Of a stretch of 64,000 nt of DNA, positions 10,481 to 22,159 are shown one piece after another (within the stretch, counting starts at the first letter, position 1; the number at the start of each line of letters is the position of its first letter). The DNA comes from Rhipicephalus microplus. Taxonomy: Eukaryota; Arthropoda; Arachnida; Ixodida; Ixodidae. The notes under the pieces were generated by a model. It was not told the origin of the DNA, made no database searches, and was given only the letters and a program-made list of their open reading frames with translations. Location: positions 33,507,501 to 33,571,500 of the forward strand of contig NC_134701.1 in NCBI RefSeq assembly GCF_043290135.1, written 5' to 3'. The position numbers were made by a program, and so were the translations under genes.

Positions 10481-11842
10481 GTAAATGTGCTTTAATAGTA
10501 AAAATTATTTTAACAACATATACAAAATGCTAACTTCTAATGCCCTGGTTGCTTTCACAAGCCGCACGTTTGTACAATAGTCGCTCATTCAAGTACGTTT
10601 GCGCTAATTGGCTAGGCAAGCGTCACTCATTCTATGTTAAATTTTTTTTCAAGTTTTGTTCGGGTCGTGAAGTGGTAACCAGAGTGAAAATGAAGACTGC
10701 TTCATTTGAAACGTCTAGGTATATATACCAACTACATCTGTACATATTTGCCATTTGGATTAAGAGATTTGTCAGTGTGTAGCACCAACTCATTAATTTG
10801 TTTAATTCACAATACTGCAGCCTAGCATAGCGCTAGCTGAAGTGGAACTACAGGAAATGTGAACGGTACAGAAATACTTTGTAACAGTACTGGCACGACC
10901 CGCAAATACGTCAGTTTTGCCGGTATGATTCTTACAAAGAAAAAGAACAGCACTAACTGTTAGCAACCACACTTTTGACTTAGTAATGTAAGAGTCTCAG
11001 TTATTTAGTATTCAGCATAAAACTGTTAATCAAGGGCTTCATCAGAACTGTCTGCTTGCAACTTCCTTTACTCTCAGCCTAGAAGTTCAGTAAGCGAGTC
11101 TTTAGCAAGCAGCAGAGCGAAGAACAGGACTGTGTGAAAGCACAGGCCTCCTAGCCTGCATTATATGTTAGCAAAGATATGGCAATCAGAGATAGCTAAG
11201 CTGAGTCTGTATGGCGTTGGGTGACTGAACTTCCCGCTGCTTCCTCTGTGGCCCCATGTTGTCTTGAAAAAAAAAGACAGTGTCCTATGACATCTCTCTT
11301 TGCTTATTCTGAATTGGGCTCTGTAGGCATTTGAGAGTTAGACCTAGAATACTGCAGTTAGGGTCATGCCATGTCCCATGAGTAAGGGAGGCATTAACTT
11401 GCAAAGGCTCATGGGATGCACGCAGTCAGCACCAGCTACCATTGCAATGGCTCTCCGTATGCTGCATCACTCCCTGAGTATCGGCGTTTATCCTTGTCAC
11501 TCGCTTTTTTCATGGTAACCCGACGCGTATGCTGCAAATTTCTAGCACACAATAGCACGGCCGCACCTACGACTCACCAAAAAAGAGAAGCATGTGCTGT
11601 GATTGCCAACTAATATTTTCATTTGAAGTGGCAAACGATCGAGTGTATGTGCTATCACAAATGTGTGTTTCTTTTAAATGGCGAGGCCTTGCTTGTCACG
11701 TCTTTCAACTAATTTTACAATTGCATATTACCAAACATCACCAACTAATGTGCTTATTTTTACGTCTTTGCTTCAGTGAGTGCGCTCAGCTGTTTTTGCA
11801 TTTGCAATTGAAATACTCCGTCACTGTCTGAGATTGTTGGAT
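10481..11842. other. No gene recognised
   Basis: It is AT-rich sequence with short chance ORFs; I see no domain, RNA or repeat structure that can be supported. Confidence 0.4.
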
Positions 11843-12192
11843 ATCATCATCATCATCATCATCAGCCTGACTACGTCCACTGCAGGACAAAGGCCTCTCC
11901 CATGTTCCGCTAGTCAACCCGGTCCTGTGCTTGCTGCTGCCAATTTATATCCGCAAACTTCTTAATCTCATCAGCCCACCTAACCTTCTGTCTCCCCCTA
12001 ACTCACTTCCCTTCTCTGGGAATTCAGTTATTTACCCTTCATGACCAGTGATTATCCTGTCTATGTGCTACATGCCCGGCCCATGTCCATTTCCTCTCTT
12101 AACCCCCGTTTTTCCCCTAATCCAATCTGCTCTCTTCTTGTCTCTTAAGGTTACACCTACCATTTTTCATTCCATTGCTCGCTGCGTCGTCC

Positions 12193-13218
12193 TCATTTTA
12201 AGCTGAACACTCTTTGTAAGTCTCCAGGTTTCTGCTTCGTAGCTAAGTACTGCAGGATACAGCTGTACCTTCCTCTTGAGAGACAGTGGCAATCTATCTG
12301 TCTTAATCTGAGAGTGCTAGCCAAATGTGCTAGCCCCATTTTTATTCTTCTGGTTATTTCAATCTCGTGGCTTGGCTCCGCGGTTATTACTTGCCCTAAG
12401 TAGACATAGTCTTTCAAAACTTCAAGTGCACTATTACCTATCTCGAAGCGCTGCTCTTTTCCGAGGTTGTTGTACATTACTTTAGTTTTCTGCAGATTAC
12501 CTTTAGGACCCACCTTGCTGCTCTCCTTGTCTAACTCCGTAATCATGAGTTGCAATTCGTCCCCTGAGTTACTCAGCAATGCAATGCCATCGGTGAAGCG
12601 CAGGTTACTAAGGTGTTCTCCATTAACTCTTATCCCTAACTGTTCCCATTCTAGGCTTCTGAAAACCTTCTGTAAGCACGCGGTAAATAGCATTAGGCAG
12701 ATTGTGTCCCCCTGCCTTACACCCTTCCTGATTGGTATTCTTTTGCTGTCTTTATGAAGCCCTATGGTAGCTGTTGATCCTCTGTAGATTTCTTCCAGAG
12801 TGTTTATATATACTTCATCTACGCCCTGATTCCGCAGTGTCTGCATGACGGCTGATATTTCTACTGAATCAAACACCTTCCCGTAATCTATGAAGGCTAT
12901 GTATATTGGTTGGTTATACTCTGAGCATTTTTCTATTACCTGATTGATAGTATGAATGTGGTCAATTGTTGAGTAGCCTGTTCGAAATCCTGCTTGTTCC
13001 TTTGGTTGATTGAATTGTAATGTTTTCTTTACTCTGTTAGCAATCACCTTTGTAAATAGCTTGTATACTACAGAGAGCAAGCTGATCGACCTGTAATTCT
13101 TCAAGTCCTTGTCATCTCCCTTCTTTTGTATTAAGAAGACGTTAGCGTTCTTCCAAGACTCTGGTACTCTTCCCGTCAGGAGACACCTCGTAAACAGGGT
13201 GGCTTGTTTTTCTAACAC
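12193..13218 (-). pseudogene. Reverse transcriptase domain of the RTE-like LINE
   Basis: This is an uninterrupted 341-codon frame. RT blocks are in order: LLTGRVPESWKNANVFLIQKK, NYRSISLLSVVYK, PKEQAGFRTGYSTIDHI, YIAFIDYGKVFDSV (block A region, with YGK where YEK/YAK is usual), IPIRKGVRQGDTI (block B), LRFTDGIALL. The last should be the catalytic F(A)DD of block C; the second aspartate is replaced by glycine, so the enzyme would be inactive even without the flanking frameshifts. It lies in the same element as the endonuclease remnant at 13,707-14,145. Confidence 0.85.
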
Positions 13219-13706
13219 AATCTGTACTCCATCTTTCAGCAGATCTGATGTTACCTGACCCTCACCAGCAGCTTTACCTCATTGCATGCTTTCCAAAGCT
13301 TTTCTGACTTCTTCTATCATTACTGGTGGGGTGTCATCTGGATTACTGCTAGTTCTTATAGTATTAGGGTCGTGGTTGTCTCGGCCACTGTACAGATCTC
13401 TTTGAAACTCCTCCGCTATTTTAATTATCCTATTCATATTCGTAGTTATTTTGCCTTCTTTGTCCCTTAGTGCATACATCCGACTTTTGCCAATCCCAGG
13501 TTTCCTCTTCACTGCTTTAAAGCTTCCTCCATTTTACAGAATGTGTTAAATTCTCTCCATGTTACACATTTTTACATCGCATACCTTACGTCTATTAATC
13601 AACTTCGAAAGCTCTGCCAGTTCTCTTTGTCTGTTGTACTTGACACTTTCATGATTTAACGCTTCCTAATTATGTTCTTCATTTCCTGGGAAAGCTTGCC
13701 AGTGTC

Positions 13707-14145
13707 CTATCTAACTACCCTGCCTCCAACGTCCACTGCACAATGCGTAATGATACTTGTCAGATTATCATTCATTGTATCTACGCTATGGTTGGTTTCC
13801 TCACTAAGAGCCGAGTACCTGTTCTGCGGCAACACTCTGAATTCCTGTACTTTCCCTCTCAGTGCTAGCTCATTGATTGGCTTCGTGCGTATCAGTTTCT
13901 GTCGTTCCTTCTTCAAGTTTAGGCGGATTCGAGGCCGTACCATCACTGCACTGCACTGTAACTTGCCAAACACTTTCACATCCTGCCAGATTCCTGGGTG
14001 TGCACTCATTAAAAAGTCTATTCCGTTCTTATTTTCGCCATTAGGGCTCCTCCATGTCCACTTACGGTTTTCTCGTTTTCGGTAGAAGGTATTCAAAATC
14101 CGTAAAGTATTGCGTTCTGCGAATTCTACTGTTGAATATATAGTA
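13707..14145 (-). pseudogene. C-terminal endonuclease remnant of the RTE-like LINE
   Basis: The frame reads FAERNTLRILNTFYRKRENR then WTWRSPNGENKNGIDFLM, the end of an exonuclease-endonuclease-phosphatase (AP-like) fold, followed by the basic linker (RPRIRLNLKKERQKLIRTK) typical of RTE ORF2. The catalytic SDH motif is degraded (AVMVRPRI region). The start of the domain is absent because the element is 5' truncated near 14,145. Confidence 0.75.
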
Positions 14146-17100
14146 TCTTGTATCAATGTTCATTGTGTGCAATGAGTACCATATGTTACTAAAACTACGT
14201 GTTCTGTGGTGACGGCCTGGCAAAATGTTCAAATGTTCGTGAATGACATCGACTAGAATGCTCTGCTGAAAAAGTTCGAAAGCAAAATCTGTCCGCGGTA
14301 ACTTTTATTTCGTAAAGTCAAGCTTCTTAGGCGTTTCCGCATTGCATTGCATCGGTGAACCCTCACGTCACAGTCAGGCACCGTGTTTGTTAAGCCTAGT
14401 TTCCTGTCCTGCTTGCATGTGCACCAAATCAGGTATGAATAAACTGACTACTACGAAATAAATGCTTGGAGGAACAGTTGAAATCACTAGCGACACATTG
14501 TATACCTGTTCCATAAATAGAATAATGTAGCGCCTTTTCTTATCTACATAGCATTACTGACGCATCATTTTCTCCAACTGGTGCGAGGTTGTCGCCTTCT
14601 TAACCACTGCTAATTGTGTACACGTCACTGCAATTGGTGCCGTGGATTCCACGGTGTCACCCCTGGCATGATGTCATGCGCCTGTTGGCTGCTTTGTCTT
14701 GCTATTTTCTGTATCAAGCTCAGAGCTGGCTGCACGTAGCATGGCGGCCGTGGAATTTAAGGCAAATGCCGTATGCTTGTCGTAGCTGTGTAGATAGTGA
14801 TTGTGGTTGTGCTGAAAAAACTACACATCCAAACGAGTTTTGTACTTCAGTCTTGGCGCCTTAGATTCTCTTTCGACTTGCCAATATGTTGTTGGCACGT
14901 AGTCAACCTGCCATGGATATTTGTTCGAAGCGCCTGTATGTAAATACTGAATGTGTCAAGAAACCATTCATGCAGGATTTTCGATAAATATTACTCACTT
15001 TACTCTAGACATCCAAAGGCTATACCACTCACCATGTCTCTCCACAAAATCCACTTCAATTTTCTATCTTTGTTCCAAGGAAATTTGAACATTTTTTCCC
15101 ATTTGACGCTGTTTTCTACAGCAGCACAGCCGACTATGATTATGCGAGTGACTAGTTTGCAACACAATTGAAAGAAAAGCCCTGTCTATGGCTCCAAAAA
15201 CGCGGCCAGCGAAACAGCGTGCCACGGATATCTTGAACTAGAAGCTGATGCAAATGGCGAATCTCATGAGTCTTTGTGGGTTTCTGCCTCACCTATTTTA
15301 TTAAGGAAACACCATCATTTATCTCCCCAAACACAGAAGCCATGCACTTCTTCTTGGAGAAGGTTCACTTGAACTTCTTTGCGCTCATCGGAATGCTTCT
15401 ACTGTTTGTATTGCACCTTCACTTCTTCAGTTCTGGAGTACATCATGGAAGTGCTAGAGAAATGTCAAAATGGCACCCGTTTGTCATTTTGTTTTGATGC
15501 CCAGTCAGCATTATAGAAACTAACTTTGCACGCAGTTTGCAGCACTGGAGTCCACTCTCTCTGTGTCCAACCATGGTATAGCATCTGTGCTGTATTGAGC
15601 TGACTGCAATATTTTGGGAAATGAATTACTCAGCCCAAAAACTCTGACCCAATAATTTTCCCGAACTATCTGATTCGTTCAGTCAACAAGATCATTGTTT
15701 TACACTTGCTTCATTCTCAGTCAGTCTGCATTGTAAATATTGTACACCATGCGTCTAATTTCCTATACTATTGCAGTGCCTTGCTATCATGTATTGAAAT
15801 TCGTGCTGTACACATTGCTCAATATTCGATGAATTTCAGCTGCACTGCACTGCTCAGTAGGGCAGTGCAGCTGAAAGCACACACTTTACACTTATCCCAG
15901 GCATGCTTACATGGGTGCTTTGCGTCAAGAACTGAGAGCTGTGGCCTCATAAGATATACAGGCACACTAAAGAAATCGTACAACACATATGCGTTGCATC
16001 ATGAAATTTTAATTGCTTTTTATTTGGGGGTCATTTTGACTTTGAAAAATATAGGCATCGTATTTTATGAGCTGAAATATATCTCTGGAGTGTCAAGATG
16101 TCAAAGCAAGCTTCTCAAGTTACACTCATTCTGACTGTATGTTTGTTAAGTTCATGAAGCAGTTTTTTTGTAATGATTTGCATAAATTCATGTGGCTAAA
16201 TCACTGCATAAACATTAGCCTGCAAATATGATGTGCAACAATTGCATAGTTATAAATTAAGAAGCACATGCAGCTGTTGTAGTCAGCAACACAGGAGGCA
16301 GTATGATATTCAACAAGTGAATATTCATTAATACCTATGAAGTAATAGATGACATAGTAAGGTAGTTATTGCAACTCTTTTGAGGTACGTGTTACTGGAA
16401 AGTACAGACTTCGTAGTATGTTGTCTTTACCGAAAAATTTTCAGCAAGTGCTCCTGGAGAGTGAATGATAATTCGACAAGGTTTGAAGAATAGGCCTTTG
16501 CTTAGTCATCGGTCAATATTCAACGTGAAGTGGACGCCACAGAGAGAATAAAAAATGCACATCTGTGTGTCTACTTAAGCACTTTCTTGAATGCCCATGC
16601 ATACATGGCTCTATTTCGCATTCACTCAGCAAATAGACACAGTGAAAAGGGGTGTAGAGGAGAAGAGGCTACTTATTTAACACCTCTTGAAGAAAGTATG
16701 GAGGTGCTTGCTCTGTTAGGAGTAATTACTCTGGATTATATGGCATTTAAAGCATTTCTACTGAGTGATAATATTTTGGGTTTATATATACACTCCCCAG
16801 ACCCCCCCCCCTCCAAAAAAAGTCACAGAAGGCAGCGATTCAAGAAAGAAAAAGAGCCCTGAAGGATGGCTCTGGCAATTAGAAGCTTATTTGATTGAGC
16901 GTCCTCCAGAAAGACAAGAAAATCTTTACAATGGAACGAGTAGATTGAGCAGCAAATAGAGGCTTTGGAGAAAAGGAATGGCAGGCTTCAGAACCCCTCT
17001 CAGCCATAGGTCGGCAAACTCCCTCACAAGCCGAGTCTCTCAAACTCTGATTGGGCCATAAATGAGAATCTGAATGAGCCATATGTGCAAATACATTCTG

Positions 17101-17534
17101 TGATTGAGTGAGCTTCACATTTTTTTGGTCGGCCTGTGCTTTCAACACACCTTCGACAATTTAAAGAGAATTCTTGGTGAGCCTATAGTTCGTGCCCTCT
17201 TCTATTTCATTATTCTGTGGTTAACACTGGCCCATCTGCCTTATGTAGATATGGCCGAAGCTAAAAGGAACATTTTACTTTGCGCCTGTGTAGTAATCAA
17301 CAAAATGTTTGGTGTATTTACAAAACAAATGAAAGTTCAGCTTCTTGTCCCTCTTAATGTTTTTCAGCGAGACGGCGCATCTCTCACCTAGTACCTAGTC
17401 TCTTAGTGGCCATAATACATTGATGTCGTGTCTATTTATCACTTTCTTTAGCCTCTGAGCTATGTTGTGAATTTAAGGACTACCCACCTTTAACTTTTGT
17501 GTAGTGCCACCGCTGCATACGCACCAGCCGATTG
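14146..17534. other. No gene recognised; one perfect hairpin
   Basis: There are short chance ORFs on both strands only. The one clear structure is the inverted repeat at 15,835-15,875, listed separately. Confidence 0.4.
15835..15875. repeat. Perfect 14-bp inverted repeat (hairpin)
   Basis: The arm TTCAGCTGCACTGC (15,835-15,848) and its exact reverse complement (15,862-15,875) are separated by 13 bp. It could fold as a stem-loop. There is no adjacent gene, so its function is unknown. Confidence 0.7.
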
Positions 17535-17700
17535 ACTGACAATCCTCTTTTTCTTTTTCTCTCTCTTTCTCTTCTCTTTCATCTCTCTCATCTTTATGCC
17601 CCCCTTCCCATCCCCCCAGCGTAGGGTAGCAAACCAGGCATGTACCTGGTTAACTTCTCTGCCTTCCCTCTTGTTGTTAATCCCCCCCCTTAAGGACTAC
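17535..17700 (+). repeat. Pyrimidine-rich dispersed repeat
   Basis: A (TTTCTCTC)n-like tract is followed by a C-rich stretch and the segment GTAGGGTAGCAAACCAGGCA and ACCTGGTTAACTTC, then further CT-rich sequence. From memory this block is common in tick genomes and may be the 3' end of a LINE; the sequence itself shows only low-complexity flanks around a unique core. Duplicated TTAAGGACTACCCAC strings occur at about 17,473 and 17,692, which could be a target-site duplication. Confidence 0.4.
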
Positions 17701-19337
17701 CCACGACACAGGGTTATGTTATATTTTTAATTAATGTAATTAATGTTAAGGGTTATGTTATTAATTTTGTGTATGAAGGAAGCAGGGCAAGCGAAATTGA
17801 GAAGAAAGTACTTTTTCGTTTTTTAGTAGATATAAAAGCAGATTCTTTTTCGACAATTTTCATGCACTGTGAAATCCTGAGCAAGTTCTCCCACTATCGT
17901 GATGGTGTCGAGATTTAGAGGGGGGTGGTCTTGCTCGTTCTTGCATCGAAAATTAAGATTGTGGTGAAAAAGTCGCTTGTGCTTCCAACGAAACTGATAC
18001 ACTTTAATAAATAAGCATGTATTCACTATGATTCTCCAACCTCGTTGCCCTTTTAAATAAAGAAAGTGAAGGAAACTGCAGAAATGGCAGGAAGGAGGGG
18101 GGAAGCAGGTAGGTGCTTGCCAGTTGTTCTTGCATGTTTTAAATATCTTGAAAGAGAGAGGATGGAGCTTGCTTAGGTGGGGGCGCTTGCTTTAGATATT
18201 AGAGTATTGTCCTCATCCTGCGTATCTTTTTTGATCAACTGAAAAAAACGAACCTGAAAGCAAATGGCCCTTTTACATATGGTATACTTGTAGCTTATTT
18301 TCTTTGTAAATTGACGAAAAGCATGAAGTTTAGCAATTTTAGCGAAAAGAAAAAGCTTTCCAACTAGTGTTGTTTAAGCATTTACCGAAGTCAGATACAG
18401 TGAAATAGATAAGGTGGCACAGTAAAAAAAATAGGTCAGCACAGACAAAAAATTCGCAATTTTCATTGCATAAGTAGAACTCCATCTTCTCGAAATGGCA
18501 TTTTTTGTTATGTCAGTATGATAATTTTAAAATGGCAAAAGATGTCATGCTGATTGTTTGTGCGCATACTCAAGAAACACATGGTGGTGTACTGAACTGA
18601 ACTTGATCTTTAGAATAACTTTCATTTGATCTAAAGAAAAGTGTGCCAAACTTGTCTAAAATCGTGTACAGGAGCAAAAAATGCAATTTTTTGTAAAATA
18701 AACCATACGTTGGTTCGGCCAATAGAACACAAGGCTCTGAACAAATGAGTGTAAACATCTAGTCGATATCATTATTACATGCTCAAAAATGATTACAATA
18801 GGGAAAAAAATACGTGGAAGTCTGGAACTTGCCCGGTCTTCTCTAAGCGACACAGTGCTCTGAAATAAGGCACAATTTACATACACCCGCAGACTTGTCT
18901 TATTCAATAATGGCAAAGTAGATACATGGTGCAGAAAAGTTACTGTCACTACCCCTTAATAGGAGGCAGTAACCAGGTAGACGCAAGTGGTGGACTTAAC
19001 AGCCCCCAAAATGCGCTGCTAAAACTTGAACAGTTTAAAATCAGGTACTTTTAGCAGAGGTGCAACAGCTGCGCCAATTGCGCCAATTTGATACAATTCC
19101 CGATTGTTGCACCGAGCTGCGCCAAACCCGTGAAATTGTTAAAATTGCACCACGCTGAGCCAAAGTGCTTAGCCGGCCTCATTTTTTTTCATGTGTACTA
19201 ATTTCGGTGAGCAATGCAGGTCATGTCGGCCACCTGCAGCTTTGCGCCTTCAGTCAAAGCGCGCAGACAAGAACTACAGTGCCTAGAATATACTTGAAGT
19301 AATCTAGCCACCCACCCTATGCTCGAGAGACGTTATC
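17701..19337. other. No gene recognised
   Basis: It is AT-rich, with short chance ORFs only. A stretch at 19,060-19,170 repeats the motif TGCGCCAA several times. Confidence 0.4.
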
Positions 19338-19669
19338 GACCAGATAAAGTAACAACACTGCATGCCCATCGGTCCGCTGACCGCAACAGCTACGTATCAG
19401 CGGGACGGCGGAACTTCAAAACAAAAATGTGTTGATGTAGCAATTAATGCTCACGAAAAATGTAAGTTTTCTTGCCAGAAAGCGCGGCTTTGGCTTATTA
19501 AGGCTCGAACAAGCTCGACCTGCTGCAAATGCCGGCGTTGATCACCTTAGCAATGGCACATAACACATTTTTGTCTGGAAGCTGCGTCGTCCTTGCCATG
19601 GTCTTGGTAATAGATATCTGGTACCGTCGCCGGGGCAACGGGCGCGCCCCGTTGTTACTTTATCTGGTC
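19338..19669. mobile_element. MITE-like 332-bp element with 19-bp terminal inverted repeats
   Basis: GACCAGATAAAGTAACAAC (19,338-19,356) is repeated as an exact reverse complement at 19,651-19,669. The interior is GC-rich and non-coding. Size and perfect short TIRs suggest a non-autonomous DNA transposon. No clear target-site duplication was found, so a chance or other inverted repeat remains possible. Confidence 0.6.
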
Positions 19670-21339
19670 AAGCTCGCCTTGCAAGGGAGCTGAAACGGCA
19701 CATAGCCCCACGCTGAAATTGGTAGGTGGGAGGGGGGTAGTGAGCGGTTAGAAATTTTGTTGACTTTGGTTCTAAAGCTGCTTGAGTCACCTTTTCTGCG
19801 CTAAACCGGTGCCCCGCGAAAAAGCGTGTTGAGATTTACAAGGGGCTGTTCGCGATACTGGGACACTTCACATTTTGCTCAGTTACTCATGCGTTTGTAC
19901 ACCGTTCACTTCTGAGTACTAGTATAATCACTGACGTATAAATAAGCTACTGGCAATTATTCGAAACAGTGTGTGACATTTATGCTTCTCTACAGAAACA
20001 AACTAAATTGTGTGCCAACTTTTTCTTCACCACCTCTACTTCTCGTTTTTACGAATCTTCCAAATTTCAAGCTCACAATATCGGCAGATTGATAGTGAAA
20101 TCCTCAGTATGTCATTTGATTTACAGGTGCAGTAAATACTAATATGAACTTTATCATTGGTTCCTTAGCGAGGTTGTTCAATATACTACCTTCATTACAA
20201 TAGTAGTAAATAGTATGCTCACACTACATAGTTTAGGTTATGTTGAATTGTTTATACATGGTTTTTCTCTAAATGTAAGCCTTCTTTTTTGTACTGCTCC
20301 AAATTCGTGATGTCATGATAAAAATGCATGTTTTTTTCCATAACCAGCTTCGAACTTGGAATTTCGTGCTTCAAAAGTAACATTTTGTTGCTCCGAAAAT
20401 TGCTCCAAATGGTGTTCGGGCTGTTGCACCACTGTTCTAGCACGCCAGCAAATGCCGGTTGTGGTTTAAAGATAAAGTCTGAGCTCAGAGTTTTGTTAAA
20501 AGCACGAAGCAATAAATCAAATAAGAGCTAATGGGAAGGCTATACAAAGATTAGCACCCAACTCTTAAGATTCAGTCTCAGAAAACGAAACGCTGGTTTA
20601 AGTCAATGTCAAAGCTGCTGAGAGTGAGTGGGTTTTCGTGCTGTCAGTAGTCTCAACGAATAGAAAGTGCTGAGTGCACACTACGTAAACAAGCCGTGTA
20701 GTGATATTTATACATAGCACGCACCAACACTCATAACTGCGCCCGTATGTTCAATGTTCAGCAGCTGTTGAAAGTGTCCATATAATTGCCATTGCAATAA
20801 ACTATTCTAAATGAACGGCTAGTTAAATCACTAAACAACCCAAATGGGTTTAAAATGGTGAAACAATGAAGTACTGCTCAACAAAAGCATGAAACTCAAG
20901 CTCCCCATAATATTCAATCCTTCAAGCAATGATTTCATCACCAGCCCGACTAGTACCTCCATGTAGACTGCAGTGTTGACCAAGGGCTCCCCTGCTACAG
21001 TCGGTGAATTCTTGTTACTCCTCAATGTCACTGTATGAGAATCTCTTTCCAAACACCTCCTCAGTGACTGCACAGCATCACCTATCAGGTCTTCATCATA
21101 CACTGACTGACTGATGCCCTAATAAGGTGCTATTAGGAGCTGTTTGGTATGCAAAACATCACACTGCGTTGTTTCAAATTGTTTCTAGTCAATGTTTTTC
21201 TCGGAGGGTATGTAAGATCACTGATGGTACTACTTAATGATGTAACACTTCTCTGGACAACCGAAGCAATCTTCCATATCATAACACAACCTTTGCAACT
21301 GAACCACTTCTGCATTTACCCTGTCTCTGCGTGCTGATA
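19670..21339. other. No gene recognised
   Basis: Only short ORFs are present on both strands; none carries a recognisable motif. Confidence 0.4.
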
Positions 21340-22159
21340 TTGAGCAGCACTCTGCATAGGTTAAAAAAAATGTGGGAGTCATTCACACTCACTCATGAAG
21401 TATATTTTTCCCTTAGGCCTTACTAGTGGACTCAGACTCGCGGCTCAATGCAAGTCTGACTAGTCTGCTGAGTCGACTTCAAGAGTCCGTTAAAATATGA
21501 TCATCTTTTCCACACATGGTTTCAATGCTCCTTAACAGCAATACGTTGCATAATTGGTGCTCCAGTTGATGATCTTTTCTACACGTGGTTTCAATGCTCC
21601 TTAACAGCAATGTGTTGCATAATTGGTGCTCCAGTTACAACCTTTCAATCTCAGACCTTTATATAGTGACTGCAACCCAGTAAGGTCGTCTCTATTCAAA
21701 GAGATGGCGCCTCAGATATTTTATGAGAACGTCTCGCGAAAAAATTCACAGGAGGCCATGTTAAGAAACTTTGACTCTCTCCCCCCCTCCTTGTAGTTGT
21801 GGCCTCTCAGCTATAAATATTGATTAGATGCACAAATGCTTGTGCATTGAGATTTGTGTGAGCTGTGAAAATTGAGAGCTCAAGGCGCAATGCCATGTGA
21901 AGAGAGGCCGCTACACTGCCACGAGACACTGCAAGGTGCCAACTGGAGTACCTATTATGCAATATGTTGCTTTTACGGAGCATTGAAACTATAGGTGAAA
22001 AAGATAATCATATTTTAACGGACTCGGAAGTCGACTCCCCAGCCATGGTCATTGCATTGAGCCGCAAGTGTGATGGAGGCCAAAAGACAAAATATATTTC
22101 ATGAGTGAGTGTGAATTATTTCCAGATTTTTTTGCAAACCTATGCAGGGTACTGCTCAA
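21340..22159. mobile_element. 820-bp fold-back element
   Basis: The ends are inverted copies: TTGAGCAGCACTCTGCATAG at 21,340 against the reverse complement of CCTATGCAGGGTACTGCTCA ending at 22,159. Homology continues inward for ~250 bp (ATTCACACTCACTCATGAA, GACTC...GTCGACT, CATTTAAAATATGAT-type blocks). The left arm carries a 69-bp tandem duplication (GATSATCTTTTCYACACRTG units at 21,499 and 21,568) present only once in the right arm. The interior is non-coding. Confidence 0.75.

Larger units (their letters stand above)
11843..14145 (-). mobile_element. 5'-truncated RTE-like LINE
   Basis: Reading the minus strand from 14,145 gives the end of an AP-type endonuclease domain (WTWRSPNGENKNGIDF), a linker (about 13.7-13.2 kb) broken by stops, a nearly continuous RT (13,218-12,193), a C-terminal tail (WAGHVAHRQDN...EIKKFADINW, about 12.1-11.95 kb), and finally a (TGATGA)n-type 3' terminus seen as ATCATC repeats at 11,843-11,862. 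A simple-repeat tail and this domain order fit the RTE clade. The 5' third (ORF1 if any, and most of the endonuclease) is missing, as in typical 5'-truncated insertions. Confidence 0.85.

Noticed and set aside
15706..16134. 142-codon plus-strand ORF as a gene
   Set aside because: AT-rich, composition biased, no start context or domain; likely chance.
17473..17706. Target-site duplication of the pyrimidine-rich repeat (TTAAGGACTACCCAC)
   Set aside because: The duplication is real, but the inserted unit between has no clear ends, so it was not called as an insertion.
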